Assembly (NCBI RefSeq): GCF_000720325.1
Contig: NZ_JOJM01000047.1
Coordinates: 4,120 to 68,119, forward strand
DNA length: 64,000 bases
Direction: 5' to 3'
DNA from: Streptomyces sp. NRRL B-1347
GTDB lineage: Bacteria > Actinomycetota > Actinomycetes > Streptomycetales > Streptomycetaceae
Every line of letters begins with the position of its first letter. Position 1 is the first letter of the stretch. Of the stretch, positions 8,856-16,751 are shown piece after piece. The position numbers were made by a program, and so were the translations under genes. The notes beneath the pieces are model-generated. The model saw only the letters and a program-made list of their open reading frames with translations, was not told the origin of the DNA and made no database searches.

Positions 8856-9983
8856 GTGCGCCCAGCCAAAGCAACGGCCGCAGCCGTGACCGCCGCCACC
8901 ACGGCCGCCCTGACGGCCATCGCGGCGGGCCGCTACGCCAGCGACGCCGCCCTCAAGACCCCGGCGAACCGCCCCCTGCCCACCGAGCAGCGCCTGACCG
9001 TGCACGCCACCGCAGCGGGCCAGGTCGCCCTGACCCGCTCCCTGGCGTCCCGGCGCCCCGGCGTCTACGGCCTGACGGGCCCCGACTGCCACGCCGTCGT
9101 CGGACCGGTCGTCGAGGCGTCCCCCCATCCGGCCGACACCGTCGTACGCCGCCTGGACCGGGTCACCCACGGCACCCTGGAGCCCGGCGCCAAGGTCTGG
9201 CTCACCCCGCAGGTCCACATCGGCGACCCCCGCTCGGCCCTCGGCATCGAGCACGCCGACGTGGAGATCCCCGGCGAACTGGGCGCGCTGCCCGCGTGGT
9301 TCGTGCCCGGCACCCGCGACACCTGGGTCATCGCCGTGCACGGCCTCGGCACCACCCGCGCACACCCCATGGTCGTCCTGGACTTCCTGCGCGCCCAGCG
9401 GCTGCCGGTCCTCGCCCTCGGCTACCGCGGCGACCCGGGCGCCCCGCGCCCCCCGGACGGCCTCGGCCACCTCGGCGAGACGGAGTGGCGCGACCTGGAC
9501 GCCGCCATCCGCTACGCCGTGCGCTACGGCGCGCGCAGCGTCGTCCTGCACGGCTGGTCCACCGGCGCCGCCATGGCCCTGCGCGCCGCCGCGCACTCCG
9601 CCCTGCGCGACCGCGTGGCCGGGCTCGTCCTGGACTCGCCGGTGCTCGACTGGGAGGTCACGCTGCGGGCCCTCGCCACCGCGCGCGGCACCCCCGCCCC
9701 GCTCCTGCCGCTCGCCGTGCGCGCCGCGCAGGGCCGCACCGGACTGCGCGGCGACCGCGTGGTGGAGAGCGCGGACCCCGGCGCGCTGCGGGTGCCGACG
9801 CTCCTCGCGCACGGCCCCGGCGACACCGTCGCCCCTTGGGACCTGTCCCGTCGCCTCGCCGCGGCCCGCCCCGACCTGGTGACCCTGCACACCGTTCCGG
9901 ATGCGCCCCACGGAGCCATGTGGAACGCCGACCCGGCCCGCTACGAAGAGGCGCTGCGCCGCTTCCTCACCCCCCTCATGTGA
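8856..9983 (+). CDS. Alpha/beta-hydrolase with N-terminal membrane anchor
   Basis: A 375-residue alpha/beta hydrolase. The N-terminus (VRPAKATAAAVTAATTAALTAIAAG) resembles an uncleaved signal anchor, so the enzyme probably faces outward. The catalytic triad can be seen: HGWSTGAAMA (nucleophile Ser in GWSTG), GPGDTVAPW (Asp) and DAPHGAMW (His). VIAVHGLGTTR forms the oxyanion-hole loop. I chose the GTG at 8856; longer versions would run back through the repeat. This type is conserved in Streptomyces as an unassigned serine hydrolase; esterase, lipase or peptidase activity cannot be separated here. Confidence 0.86.
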   Translation: MRPAKATAAAVTAATTAALTAIAAGRYASDAALKTPANRPLPTEQRLTVHATAAGQVALTRSLASRRPGVYGLTGPDCHAVVGPVVEASPHPADTVVRRLDRVTHGTLEPGAKVWLTPQVHIGDPRSALGIEHADVEIPGELGALPAWFVPGTRDTWVIAVHGLGTTRAHPMVVLDFLRAQRLPVLALGYRGDPGAPRPPDGLGHLGETEWRDLDAAIRYAVRYGARSVVLHGWSTGAAMALRAAAHSALRDRVAGLVLDSPVLDWEVTLRALATARGTPAPLLPLAVRAAQGRTGLRGDRVVESADPGALRVPTLLAHGPGDTVAPWDLSRRLAAARPDLVTLHTVPDAPHGAMWNADPARYEEALRRFLTPLM

Positions 9984-10071
9984 ATCTCCCGTACCGCACG
10001 GCCGCCGTCCTCAGGGCGGTCATCCGGGATTCCGTTTGGGTTTTCGGACCGTCAACAGGAAGACTGCTCCT

Positions 10072-11583
10072 GTGACGTCCCGTATCCCGCGCGACTCCCG
10101 GCTCCACCTCGTCCGCACCCCGTCGCCCCGGGCCGAAAGGCGAGCGGAGGCCGAGCGTGGTCAAGGCCGCGGTCCCCTCGGCGGCCCCGGCGCGGTGACC
10201 CAGCGCCGAGCGCGTCGCCCCGCGCCTCCGCCCCCCGAGGGCACCCCCGCGCCCGCCGAACTCGCCCGCATGGCGCGCGCGGGCCTCGCGGGCGCCGTCC
10301 GCGCCGCCCGCTGGGCCGAGAACGCCCTGCGTCCCGCGCCCGGCACGGCCCGCCTCAGCGCCGCCGACCGCACCGCCCAGGCCACGGCCCCGGCCGGCAC
10401 CACCGGCGCCCTGTCCGACGCCGCCGCCGAACGGGCCGCGGCGGACCTGGACGTGACGGTGCACCAGCTGCGCGCGGACTGGGACGCCGCCCGCCTCGCA
10501 GGCCTCGTCGAGGTGCACGGCACCGCCGCCCGCCCCGGCTGGCGGCTGCGCGCCTGGGACCGGGACGACGCGGCCGTCCTGCGCGGCTGGGTCGCGCTCT
10601 TCGACGCCTGGTCGCTCGTCCACCCGGCGCCCGCCGAACTGCCGCCCGCCACCGTCGCGGAGACCGTCGAGGCCGTTCCGCAGCTGCTGTCCTTCCTCCA
10701 GCTGTCCGCGGGCCCCGTGCCCGTGCCGCAGCTCCTGGACCTCCTCGACCAGCGCGTCCGCGAGCTGCGCACGGAGCGCTGCGAGATCCCGTACGGCCCC
10801 CAGGAGGATCCGGGCCGCGCCACCGACCCGGGCCCCGCCGATCCGGCCGACGCCCACGACGTCCCGCTGGCCGACCTGCTCGCCTGGGCCCTGCGCGCCC
10901 TGGCCGCCGTCGACGCGCTGACCTGCGCGGACGGCCAGGCCACGCTCACCCCCCTGGGCAGCTGGGCGGTGTGGGTCAAGCTGGAGCAGATCTGCGTGGC
11001 CGCGCAGAGCCCGGCGGGCAACATCGAGCAGTCCGCCGAGGACATGCTCCGCGGCTGCGCCCGCCTGCGGCCGAACGCGGCCCGCGCCGAGTACCGCGCC
11101 TGGCTCGCCGCCCGGGACGCGGGCAGCGCCGTCACCGAACTCCTCGACGCCGCCCGGGGCGAGGACGCCCTGCTGCGCGGGCTCGCCTTCGAGGCGCTGC
11201 GCGTGGTCGGCGCCCCGGCCGAGCCCGACGTGCGCGCCGTCGCCGACGTGGCCTCGCTGCGGCCCTACGCCCTGCTGTGGCTCGCCGAGCACGAGGGCAC
11301 CGACCCCGAGGACGTCCACCTGGTGCTCACCCGCGAGGAGTCCACCTGGCTGTGGGTCGACACGGCGGCCGCCGTCGCCGACCACGGCGAGGCCGAACTC
11401 CTCGTGCGCCACCTGGAGTCCGCGCCGCAGCCCACCGTGCCCGCGCTGCTCGACGAGGTGCGCACCGTCGGCCACCCGCGCACCGTGCAGGTCCTCGTCG
11501 CGCTCGCCGCGGCCCACCCGGACCCGGCCCTCGCCAAGGCCGTGCGCCGCGCCGCGTTCCAGGTGCACACCGGGGGAGTGTGA
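10072..11583 (+). CDS. Large conserved protein of unknown function, helical-repeat C-terminus
   Basis: A 503-residue protein I do not recognise by name. The first ~55 residues are Arg/Pro-rich and disordered. Residues ~105-165 (DLDVTVHQLRADWDAARLAGLVEV...GWRL) look like a winged-helix module. The middle has ENALR and LLSFLQLSAGPVPVPQLLDLLDQRV helices. The last ~150 residues are stacked Ala/Leu helices (AVTELLDAARGEDALLRGLAFEALRVV) resembling HEAT repeats. No catalytic motif or membrane segment is seen. The GTG start at 10072 follows AGGAAG at a rather long spacing. It is a single gene, convergent with the VOC gene. Confidence 0.72.
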   Translation: MTSRIPRDSRLHLVRTPSPRAERRAEAERGQGRGPLGGPGAVTQRRARRPAPPPPEGTPAPAELARMARAGLAGAVRAARWAENALRPAPGTARLSAADRTAQATAPAGTTGALSDAAAERAAADLDVTVHQLRADWDAARLAGLVEVHGTAARPGWRLRAWDRDDAAVLRGWVALFDAWSLVHPAPAELPPATVAETVEAVPQLLSFLQLSAGPVPVPQLLDLLDQRVRELRTERCEIPYGPQEDPGRATDPGPADPADAHDVPLADLLAWALRALAAVDALTCADGQATLTPLGSWAVWVKLEQICVAAQSPAGNIEQSAEDMLRGCARLRPNAARAEYRAWLAARDAGSAVTELLDAARGEDALLRGLAFEALRVVGAPAEPDVRAVADVASLRPYALLWLAEHEGTDPEDVHLVLTREESTWLWVDTAAAVADHGEAELLVRHLESAPQPTVPALLDEVRTVGHPRTVQVLVALAAAHPDPALAKAVRRAAFQVHTGGV

Positions 11584-11620
11584 CGCCCGCCCCGGCACGG
11601 GCCCGGACGGCGGGGGCCGG

Positions 11621-12034
11621 TCAGCCGGCTGTCTCGGGGGCGTACGTACCGAAGCTCCAGACGTTGCCCTCGGCGTCGCGGGCCAGATAGTCCCGGGAGC
11701 CGTAGTCCTGGTCCGTCGGGGGCATCAGGATGTCCGCGCCGTGCTCCACGGCGTGCTGGTGGTGGGCGTCCACGTCGTCCACGACGACGTAGATCCCGGT
11801 CGGTCCCGAGCCCTGCATCGTCTCCGCGAAGACGCCGCCGTGGCCCTTGGAGCCGAGCATCACCGCGCCGTTGCCGTAGCTGAGCTCGGCGTGCAGGACC
11901 GTGCCGTCCTCGCTCTCGTACACGCTCATCTCGGTGAAGCCGAAGGCCTCCGTGAGCTGGGTGATCGCCGCCTTCGCGTCCGCGTACAGCAGCGTCGGGA
12001 AGATGCTCGGCCGACCCCTGACCGTGCCTGCCAT
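11621..12034 (-). CDS. VOC-family (glyoxalase/bleomycin-resistance fold) protein
   Basis: A 137-residue vicinal-oxygen-chelate protein with two beta-alpha-beta-beta-beta units: FPTLLYADAKAAITQLTEAFGFTE at the start, then AELSYGNGAVMLGS and GIYVVVDDVDAHHQHAVEHGADILMPPTDQDYGSRDYLARDAEGNVWSFGTY. The pattern matches the PhnB/YdeM-like VOC group of small-molecule-modifying or binding proteins. The candidate metal ligands are acidic or His residues in those strands. The substrate is unknown. It is monocistronic, facing the unknown 503-residue protein tail to tail. Confidence 0.85.
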   Translation of the reverse strand: MAGTVRGRPSIFPTLLYADAKAAITQLTEAFGFTEMSVYESEDGTVLHAELSYGNGAVMLGSKGHGGVFAETMQGSGPTGIYVVVDDVDAHHQHAVEHGADILMPPTDQDYGSRDYLARDAEGNVWSFGTYAPETAG

Positions 12035-12135
12035 GTCGCTCGCTCCTCACCGCTCGCCGGGCCGAAGCCGTATCCGTGACGCGCTTCCCAGCATGGCACC
12101 CGGGTCCGACAACGGCCCCGGCCGCCGCGGGCCGC

Positions 12136-13026
12136 TCAGCGGAAGGTGTTGCACTGCGCCATGTCGCCCGTGCGATAGCCCTGGTAGAACCACTGCTGGC
12201 GCTGCTGCGCCGAGCCGTGCGTCCACGACTCGGGCGTGACCCGGCCCTGGTAGCGCTCCTGGATCCGGTCGTCGCCGACGGCGGCCGCCGCGTCAAGACC
12301 GTCGCGGATGTCGTCGTCCGTGAGCCGGGTGATCAGCGGCCTGCCCGTCGACTCGTCGGGCGTCCGCGTGGCGTTGTGCGCCCACACGCCCGCGTAGCAG
12401 TCGGCCTGCAGCTCGACCCGCACGGCGTTGCTGTTCTCGCCGGTCCGCCCGTCCTGGGCGCGGCCCAGCGTGCCCATCAGGTTCTGCACGTGGTGCCCGT
12501 ACTCGTGCGCCACGACGTACGCCTGCGCGAACGGCCCGCCGCTGGAGCCGAACTTGGTCCGGAGCTCGTTGAAGAAGCCCAGGTCCAGATAGACCTGCCG
12601 GTCGCCGGGGCAGTAGAACGGGCCGACCGCCGACGACGCCGCGCCGCACGCGGTGCCCACGCGCCCGGTGAAGAACACGGTCCGCGCGGGCGCGTACTGC
12701 CCCTGGCGGCGCGGGAACTCCTGGCGCCAGTAGTCCTGGACGCTGTTGACCACGGCGACGATCCGGCAGTCCTCCTTGGCGTTGGCGTCCTTGCCGGTGC
12801 GGCAGCTCTGCTGGACCTGCGCGAGTGACGAGGACGAGACCGCGGGCTCGTCACCGGAGTCGCTCAGGCCGAGCTGCTCGGGGCCGACGCCGAAGAACAG
12901 GCCGAGGAACAGCGCGATGATCCCGGCGATGCCGCCGCCGACGGTCGCCCGGCCGCCCGGAATGCGGCTGCCGCGCACGTCCTGCACCTCGGAGGTGTCC
13001 AGGTTCGCGTCGTCGTCGAACTGCAT
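12136..13026 (-). CDS. YpfJ/KPN_02809-family neutral zinc metallopeptidase
   Basis: A 296-residue membrane-anchored putative metalloprotease (PF04228). [19 protein letters not shown] is the family N-terminus, followed by one membrane helix ([20 protein letters not shown], ~28-47) and an extracellular domain. Zinc ligands are visible in [11 protein letters not shown] (HExxH) and the downstream [10 protein letters not shown]. Paired Cys residues (CRTG, CR, CG, CPGD, CYAG, CNTF) fit an exported, disulfide-bonded domain. The ATG at 13026 follows GAGGGTGG. The protein's physiological substrate is not known. Confidence 0.92.
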   Translation of the reverse strand: MQFDDDANLDTSEVQDVRGSRIPGGRATVGGGIAGIIALFLGLFFGVGPEQLGLSDSGDEPAVSSSSLAQVQQSCRTGKDANAKEDCRIVAVVNSVQDYWRQEFPRRQGQYAPARTVFFTGRVGTACGAASSAVGPFYCPGDRQVYLDLGFFNELRTKFGSSGGPFAQAYVVAHEYGHHVQNLMGTLGRAQDGRTGENSNAVRVELQADCYAGVWAHNATRTPDESTGRPLITRLTDDDIRDGLDAAAAVGDDRIQERYQGRVTPESWTHGSAQQRQQWFYQGYRTGDMAQCNTFR

Positions 13027-13236
13027 GGGCGCACCACCCTCTGCCTCGCGTCCGGGACGACGTCCCGCCGCCCTGCGCCGGGATCCGGCCACGCGGGCCT
13101 CCGGCCACTTCATCCTGGTACGCCGTCCGCCTCCCGGCGCCGGACAGAGGTCCAAACGGGCGACCCGGCCCGGCCCGTGACGGCGCCCCGTCACCGCGGC
13201 CCGGGATGCGCGACCGGCCCCCTACGGAGACCACCT

Positions 13237-13262
13237 CGTCGTCCACGCGCGCGTGGACGACG
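13237..13262. repeat. Perfect inverted repeat in the leader region of the ABC-F gene
   Basis: CGTCGTCCAC and GTGGACGACG flank a six-base GCGCGC centre. The surrounding 500-bp gap (13027-13529) between the metallopeptidase gene and the ABC-F gene holds no convincing long gene. This hairpin, the short leader peptide and its promoter are all I can see in it. It may be a terminator or a protein-binding site. Confidence 0.55.
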
Positions 13263-13409
13263 GCCACAGCGACAGCGGTCGGACCCACTGGACCCGCGCG
13301 CGGGACGGTCCGCCGGGCGGGCCGCGCCCCGGCCGAAGCCAGCGGGCGCTGAACCCCGCTGGGCACCGGGCTGCCCGGGAGCGGCGGAAAATCGGTTGCA
13401 GACCCCCGG

Positions 13410-13415
13410 TAGAAT
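13410..13415 (+). promoter_or_regulatory. -10 box of a leaderless promoter
   Basis: TAGAAT ends seven bases before the ATG of the leader peptide, the spacing expected when transcription starts at the A of the ATG. No clear -35 box; GGAAAA near 13386 is the best candidate. Confidence 0.5.
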
Positions 13416-13421
13416 TGCCCT

Positions 13422-13445
13422 ATGGCCATTCTCCTCCTGCATTAG
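13422..13445 (+). CDS. Seven-codon leader peptide MAILLLH upstream of the ABC-F gene
   Basis: ATG GCC ATT CTC CTC CTG CAT TAG encodes MAILLLH and sits 84 bases upstream of the ABC-F start. It has no ribosome site but stands seven bases after a TAGAAT -10 box, so it is probably leaderless. The gap to the ABC-F gene contains a GC-rich palindromic stretch (GGCGCGCCCCGCGCGCGC near 13455-13472). Short leader peptides that stall ribosomes control many antibiotic-resistance ABC-F genes; that role here is inference. Confidence 0.5.
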   Translation: MAILLLH

Positions 13446-13529
13446 ACGGCTCAGCGGCGCGCCCCGCGCGCGCATGTCGCCCTGTCTTCCGCCCGCTTCC
13501 GCCGTCCTTACCCGCCCAGGAGTCTGACC

Positions 13530-15128
13530 GTGATCACCGCCTCCGGTATCGAATTGCGTGCCGGTGCCCGCATCCTCATCGAGAACGCGACGTTCCGTAT
13601 CGCCAAGGGCGACCGCGTCGGTCTCGTCGGCCGCAACGGCGCGGGCAAGACCACGCTCACCAAGTGCCTGGCCGGTGAGGGCGCCCCGGCAGGGGGCACC
13701 ATCACCCGCTCCGGCGAGGTGGGCTACCTCCCGCAGGACCCCCGCACCGGCGACCTCGACGTGCTCGCCCGCGACCGCGTCCTCTCCGCCCGCGGCCTCG
13801 ACGTACTCCTCCGCAAGATGCGGGAGAACGAGGAGCGCATCGCGAACGGCAAGGGCGCCACCCGCGACAAGGCCATGAAGCAGTACGAGCGCCAGGAGAC
13901 GGAGTTCCTCACCAAGGGCGGGTACGCCGCCGAGGCCGAGGCCGCCACCATCGCCGCCGCGCTCAACCTCCCCGACCGCGTGCTCGGCCAGCCCCTGCAC
14001 ACGCTCTCCGGCGGTCAGCGCCGCCGCATCGAGCTGGCCCGGATCCTGTTCTCGGACGCGGACACGCTGCTCCTGGACGAGCCGACGAACCACCTGGACG
14101 CCGACTCGATCGTCTGGCTGCGCGACTACCTGAAGACGTACCGGGGCGGCTTCATCGTGATCTCCCACGACGTCGACCTCGTCGAGACGGTCGTCAACAA
14201 GGTGTTCTACCTGGACGCCAACCGCTCCACGATCGACGTCTACAACATGGGCTGGAAGCTCTACCAGCAGCAGCGCGAGTCCGACGAGAAGCGCCGCAAG
14301 CGCGAGCGGCAGAACGCCGAGAAGAAGGCCGCCGCCCTGCACTCGCAGGCCGACAAGATGCGCGCCAAGGCCACCAAGACCGTCGCCGCGCAGAACATGG
14401 CGCGGCGCGCCGACAAGCTCCTCGCGGGCCTCGAAGAGGTGCGCCAGAGCGACAAGGTCGCCAAGCTGCGCTTCCCCGAGCCCTCGCCGTGCGGCAAGAC
14501 CCCGCTGATGGCCGAGGGACTCTCGAAGTCGTACGGCTCCCTTGAGATCTTCACCGACGTCGACCTGGCCATCGACAAGGGGTCGCGCGTCGTCATCCTC
14601 GGCCTCAACGGCGCGGGCAAGACCACCCTGCTCCGGCTCCTCGGCGGCGCCGAGAAGCCCGACACCGGGCAGGTCATCGAGGGCCACGGCCTCAAGCTCG
14701 GCTACTACGCGCAGGAGCACGAGACCCTGGACCCCGACCGCACGGTCCTGGAGAACATGCGCTCGGCGGCCCCCGACCTCGACCTGGTCGAGGTGCGCAA
14801 GACGCTCGGCTCGTTCCTCTTCTCCGGGGACGACGTCGACAAGCCCGCGGGCGTCCTCTCCGGCGGTGAGAAGACCCGGCTCGCGCTCGCGACCCTGGTC
14901 GTCTCGTCCGCGAACGTGCTCCTCCTCGACGAGCCCACCAACAACCTCGACCCGGCCAGCCGCGAGGAGATCCTCGGCGCGCTGCGCACCTACAAGGGCG
15001 CGGTCGTCCTCGTCACGCACGACGAAGGCGCCGTCGAGGCGCTCCAGCCGGAGCGGATCATCCTGCTCCCGGACGGCGTAGAGGACCTGTGGGGCGCGGA
15101 CTACGCGGACCTCGTCGCCCTCGCCTGA
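13530..15128 (+). CDS. ABC-F family ribosome-associated ATPase
   Basis: A 532-residue soluble protein with two ABC domains and no membrane part. The first Walker A is GRNGAGKTT (~33-41), with LSGGQRRRIELARIL and LLLDEPTNHLDADS. A charged interdomain linker follows (~240-310, EKRRKRERQNAEKKAAALHSQ), then a second Walker A GLNGAGKTT, LSGGEKTRLALATLV and LLLDEPTNNLDP. ABC-F proteins bind the ribosomal E site and rescue stalled or antibiotic-blocked ribosomes, or act in translation quality control. The GTG start at 13530 follows AGGAG. The leader peptide upstream suggests attenuation-type control. Whether it is a housekeeping or a resistance factor cannot be settled from sequence alone. Confidence 0.93.
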   Translation: MITASGIELRAGARILIENATFRIAKGDRVGLVGRNGAGKTTLTKCLAGEGAPAGGTITRSGEVGYLPQDPRTGDLDVLARDRVLSARGLDVLLRKMRENEERIANGKGATRDKAMKQYERQETEFLTKGGYAAEAEAATIAAALNLPDRVLGQPLHTLSGGQRRRIELARILFSDADTLLLDEPTNHLDADSIVWLRDYLKTYRGGFIVISHDVDLVETVVNKVFYLDANRSTIDVYNMGWKLYQQQRESDEKRRKRERQNAEKKAAALHSQADKMRAKATKTVAAQNMARRADKLLAGLEEVRQSDKVAKLRFPEPSPCGKTPLMAEGLSKSYGSLEIFTDVDLAIDKGSRVVILGLNGAGKTTLLRLLGGAEKPDTGQVIEGHGLKLGYYAQEHETLDPDRTVLENMRSAAPDLDLVEVRKTLGSFLFSGDDVDKPAGVLSGGEKTRLALATLVVSSANVLLLDEPTNNLDPASREEILGALRTYKGAVVLVTHDEGAVEALQPERIILLPDGVEDLWGADYADLVALA

Positions 15129-15136
15129 CGTCCACC

Positions 15137-15170
15137 AGGGGCCCTCGCCGGCACGTCCGACGGGGGCCCT
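15137..15170 (+). terminator. Probable terminator of the ABC-F gene
   Basis: AGGGGCCC and GGGCCCT can pair with one bulge, nine bases after the stop codon; the right arm is followed by CTTG. The stem is shorter than the other terminators here. Confidence 0.5.
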
Positions 15171-15218
15171 CTTGACGTGCACCGCTCCAGATGGTTCCGG
15201 CGGGCATGATCGAATCAC

Positions 15219-15239
15219 TGATCCACTCCGTATGGATCA
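15219..15239. promoter_or_regulatory. Perfect inverted repeat in the gap before the HTH gene
   Basis: TGATCCA-7 bases-TGGATCA. Two more GATCC copies follow within 20 bases (15246-15258), making a cluster that looks like an operator. The rest of the 416-bp gap (15129-15544) holds the terminator above and a GGCCGCGCGCGGCC palindrome near 15311, but no gene that I trust. Confidence 0.5.
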
Positions 15240-15544
15240 TTCGGCCGATCCGTGATCCTTCATCTGTGTGAGACGTCCTCATACCGAGATGTGCGATACA
15301 CGTATTTCGCGGCCGCGCGCGGCCGGTGCGCCCCCGTTCTCCGGGCACGCCTCTGACCTGCCGCTTCCTGGCAGAACCCATTCGGCGGTATGGATCGAAG
15401 CGTGCGGAATCGTTAATTCCGCTCGTGACGGCCCGCTTCCGCACTGCGAATCAAGTCACATGGACCTTGCCGAATGGGTGGCCAGGAGGCTCGGTAGGGG
15501 TGATCATGAGAAGTCCAGAGCGCACTTCCCATGAGGAGGCACGG

Positions 15545-15766
15545 GTGGCCGAGACTCTGAAGAAGGGCAGCCGGGTGACCGGCGCCGCGCGCGACAAGCT
15601 CGCGGCAGACCTGAAGAAAAAGTACGACGCCGGTGCGAGTATCCGGGCGTTGGCCGAAGAGACCGGCCGTTCGTACGGATTTGTGCACCGGATGCTCACT
15701 GAGTCGGGTGTCGTGTTGCGCGGCCGCGGCGGTGCGACGCGAGGCAAGAAGGCCGCCTCCGTCTGA
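15545..15766 (+). CDS. Small helix-turn-helix protein
   Basis: A 73-residue, Lys/Arg-rich protein: VAETLKKGSRVTGAARDKL, then a helix-turn-helix (YDAGASIRALAEETGRSYGF, ~26-45) and a basic tail ([16 protein letters not shown]). The HTH resembles resolvase/MerR-like recognition helices. This small protein is conserved and usually single in Streptomyces; I know no assigned function. The GTG at 15545 follows GAGGAGG with ideal spacing; an upstream ATG at 15506 would add 13 residues but bury that ribosome site. The inverted repeat ~300 bases upstream could be its own target. Confidence 0.85.
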   Translation: MAETLKKGSRVTGAARDKLAADLKKKYDAGASIRALAEETGRSYGFVHRMLTESGVVLRGRGGATRGKKAASV

Positions 15767-15905
15767 CACCCGCCGCTGTCCGCGGCTCTCGTGGCCCGAG
15801 GGTGACCACCCGGTCGGCCGTTCGTCCGGCCGGGTGGTTACTGTGCAGTCACTTAGGGGCGCCCCCAGGCGTCCCGACCGACGACTGCACCCATCGGAGG
15901 CACTG

Positions 15906-16718
15906 ATGGCTTCGCCCGACAGCCGACAGAGCGCGGCGGCACCGGTTCTCGACAAGGACGGCGTACGCCTCACGGTCGAGGACGCCGTGGCCACGGTGAC
16001 CCTCACCAATCCGGCCAAGCGCAACGCCCAGTCGCCCGCGCTGTGGCGGGCGTTGTCCGAGGCCGGACGGGCGCTGCCCGGCAGCGTCCGCGTCGTGGTG
16101 CTGCGCGGCGAGGGCAAGTCCTTCTCCGCGGGGCTCGACCGGCAGGCGTTCACGCCCGAGGGCTTCGACGGCGAGCCGTCGTTCCTCGATCTGGCACGCG
16201 GTGCGGACGACGCCCTCGACGCGACCATCGCCGAGTACCAGGAGGCGTTCACCTGGTGGCGGCGCAGCGACATCGTGTCCGTCGCCGCCGTGCAGGGGCA
16301 CGCGATCGGTGCGGGCTTCCAGCTCGCGCTGGCCTGTGACCTGCGCATCGTCGCCGACGACGTGCAGTTCGCCATGCGCGAGACCAGCCTGGGCCTGGTG
16401 CCCGACCTCACCGGCACGCACCCCCTCGTCTCCCTCGTCGGGTACGCGCGCGCCCTGGAGATCTGCGCCACGGGCCGCTTCGTGCACGCGGACGAGGCCG
16501 AGCGCGTCGGCCTCGCCAACATCGTCGTGCCCGGCGACCAGCTCGACGGCACCGCGCGGGACCTGGCCGCCGCACTGCTCGCCGCCCCGCGCGACGCGGT
16601 CATCGAGACCAAGGCCCTGCTCCAGGGCGTCACCGGCCGCTCGTACGAGGAGCAGCGCACCGCCGAGCGCGCGGCCCAGGCCCGCAGGCTGCGGGACCTC
16701 GCCGGGCTCGGCGACTGA
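15906..16718 (+). CDS. Enoyl-CoA hydratase/isomerase family protein
   Basis: A 270-residue crotonase-fold enzyme. The two oxyanion-hole segments are present: GKSFSAGLDRQ (about 75-85) and GHAIGAGFQLALACDLRI (about 131-148). RETSLGLVPDLTGTHPLVSLVG carries one acidic residue near the usual active-site region. Crotonases hydrate, isomerise or hydrolyse acyl-CoA thioesters; the exact reaction is not deducible. The ATG at 15906 has GGAGG five bases upstream. It is a single gene, convergent with the P10-family gene at 16752. Confidence 0.9.
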   Translation: MASPDSRQSAAAPVLDKDGVRLTVEDAVATVTLTNPAKRNAQSPALWRALSEAGRALPGSVRVVVLRGEGKSFSAGLDRQAFTPEGFDGEPSFLDLARGADDALDATIAEYQEAFTWWRRSDIVSVAAVQGHAIGAGFQLALACDLRIVADDVQFAMRETSLGLVPDLTGTHPLVSLVGYARALEICATGRFVHADEAERVGLANIVVPGDQLDGTARDLAAALLAAPRDAVIETKALLQGVTGRSYEEQRTAERAAQARRLRDLAGLGD

Positions 16719-16751
16719 GCAACTGCCCCTTTTGGTAAGGGAGTTGGGCGC

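Noticed and set aside
7866..9911. A 681-codon open frame on the minus strand
   Set aside because: It lies opposite the aldolase and hydrolase genes, whose motifs are clear; long antisense frames are expected at this GC.
13177..13527. Plus-strand frames in the gap before the ABC-F gene
   Set aside because: Compositions are Arg/Pro-rich with uneven third-position GC and no ribosome site. Only the leader peptide looks meaningful.
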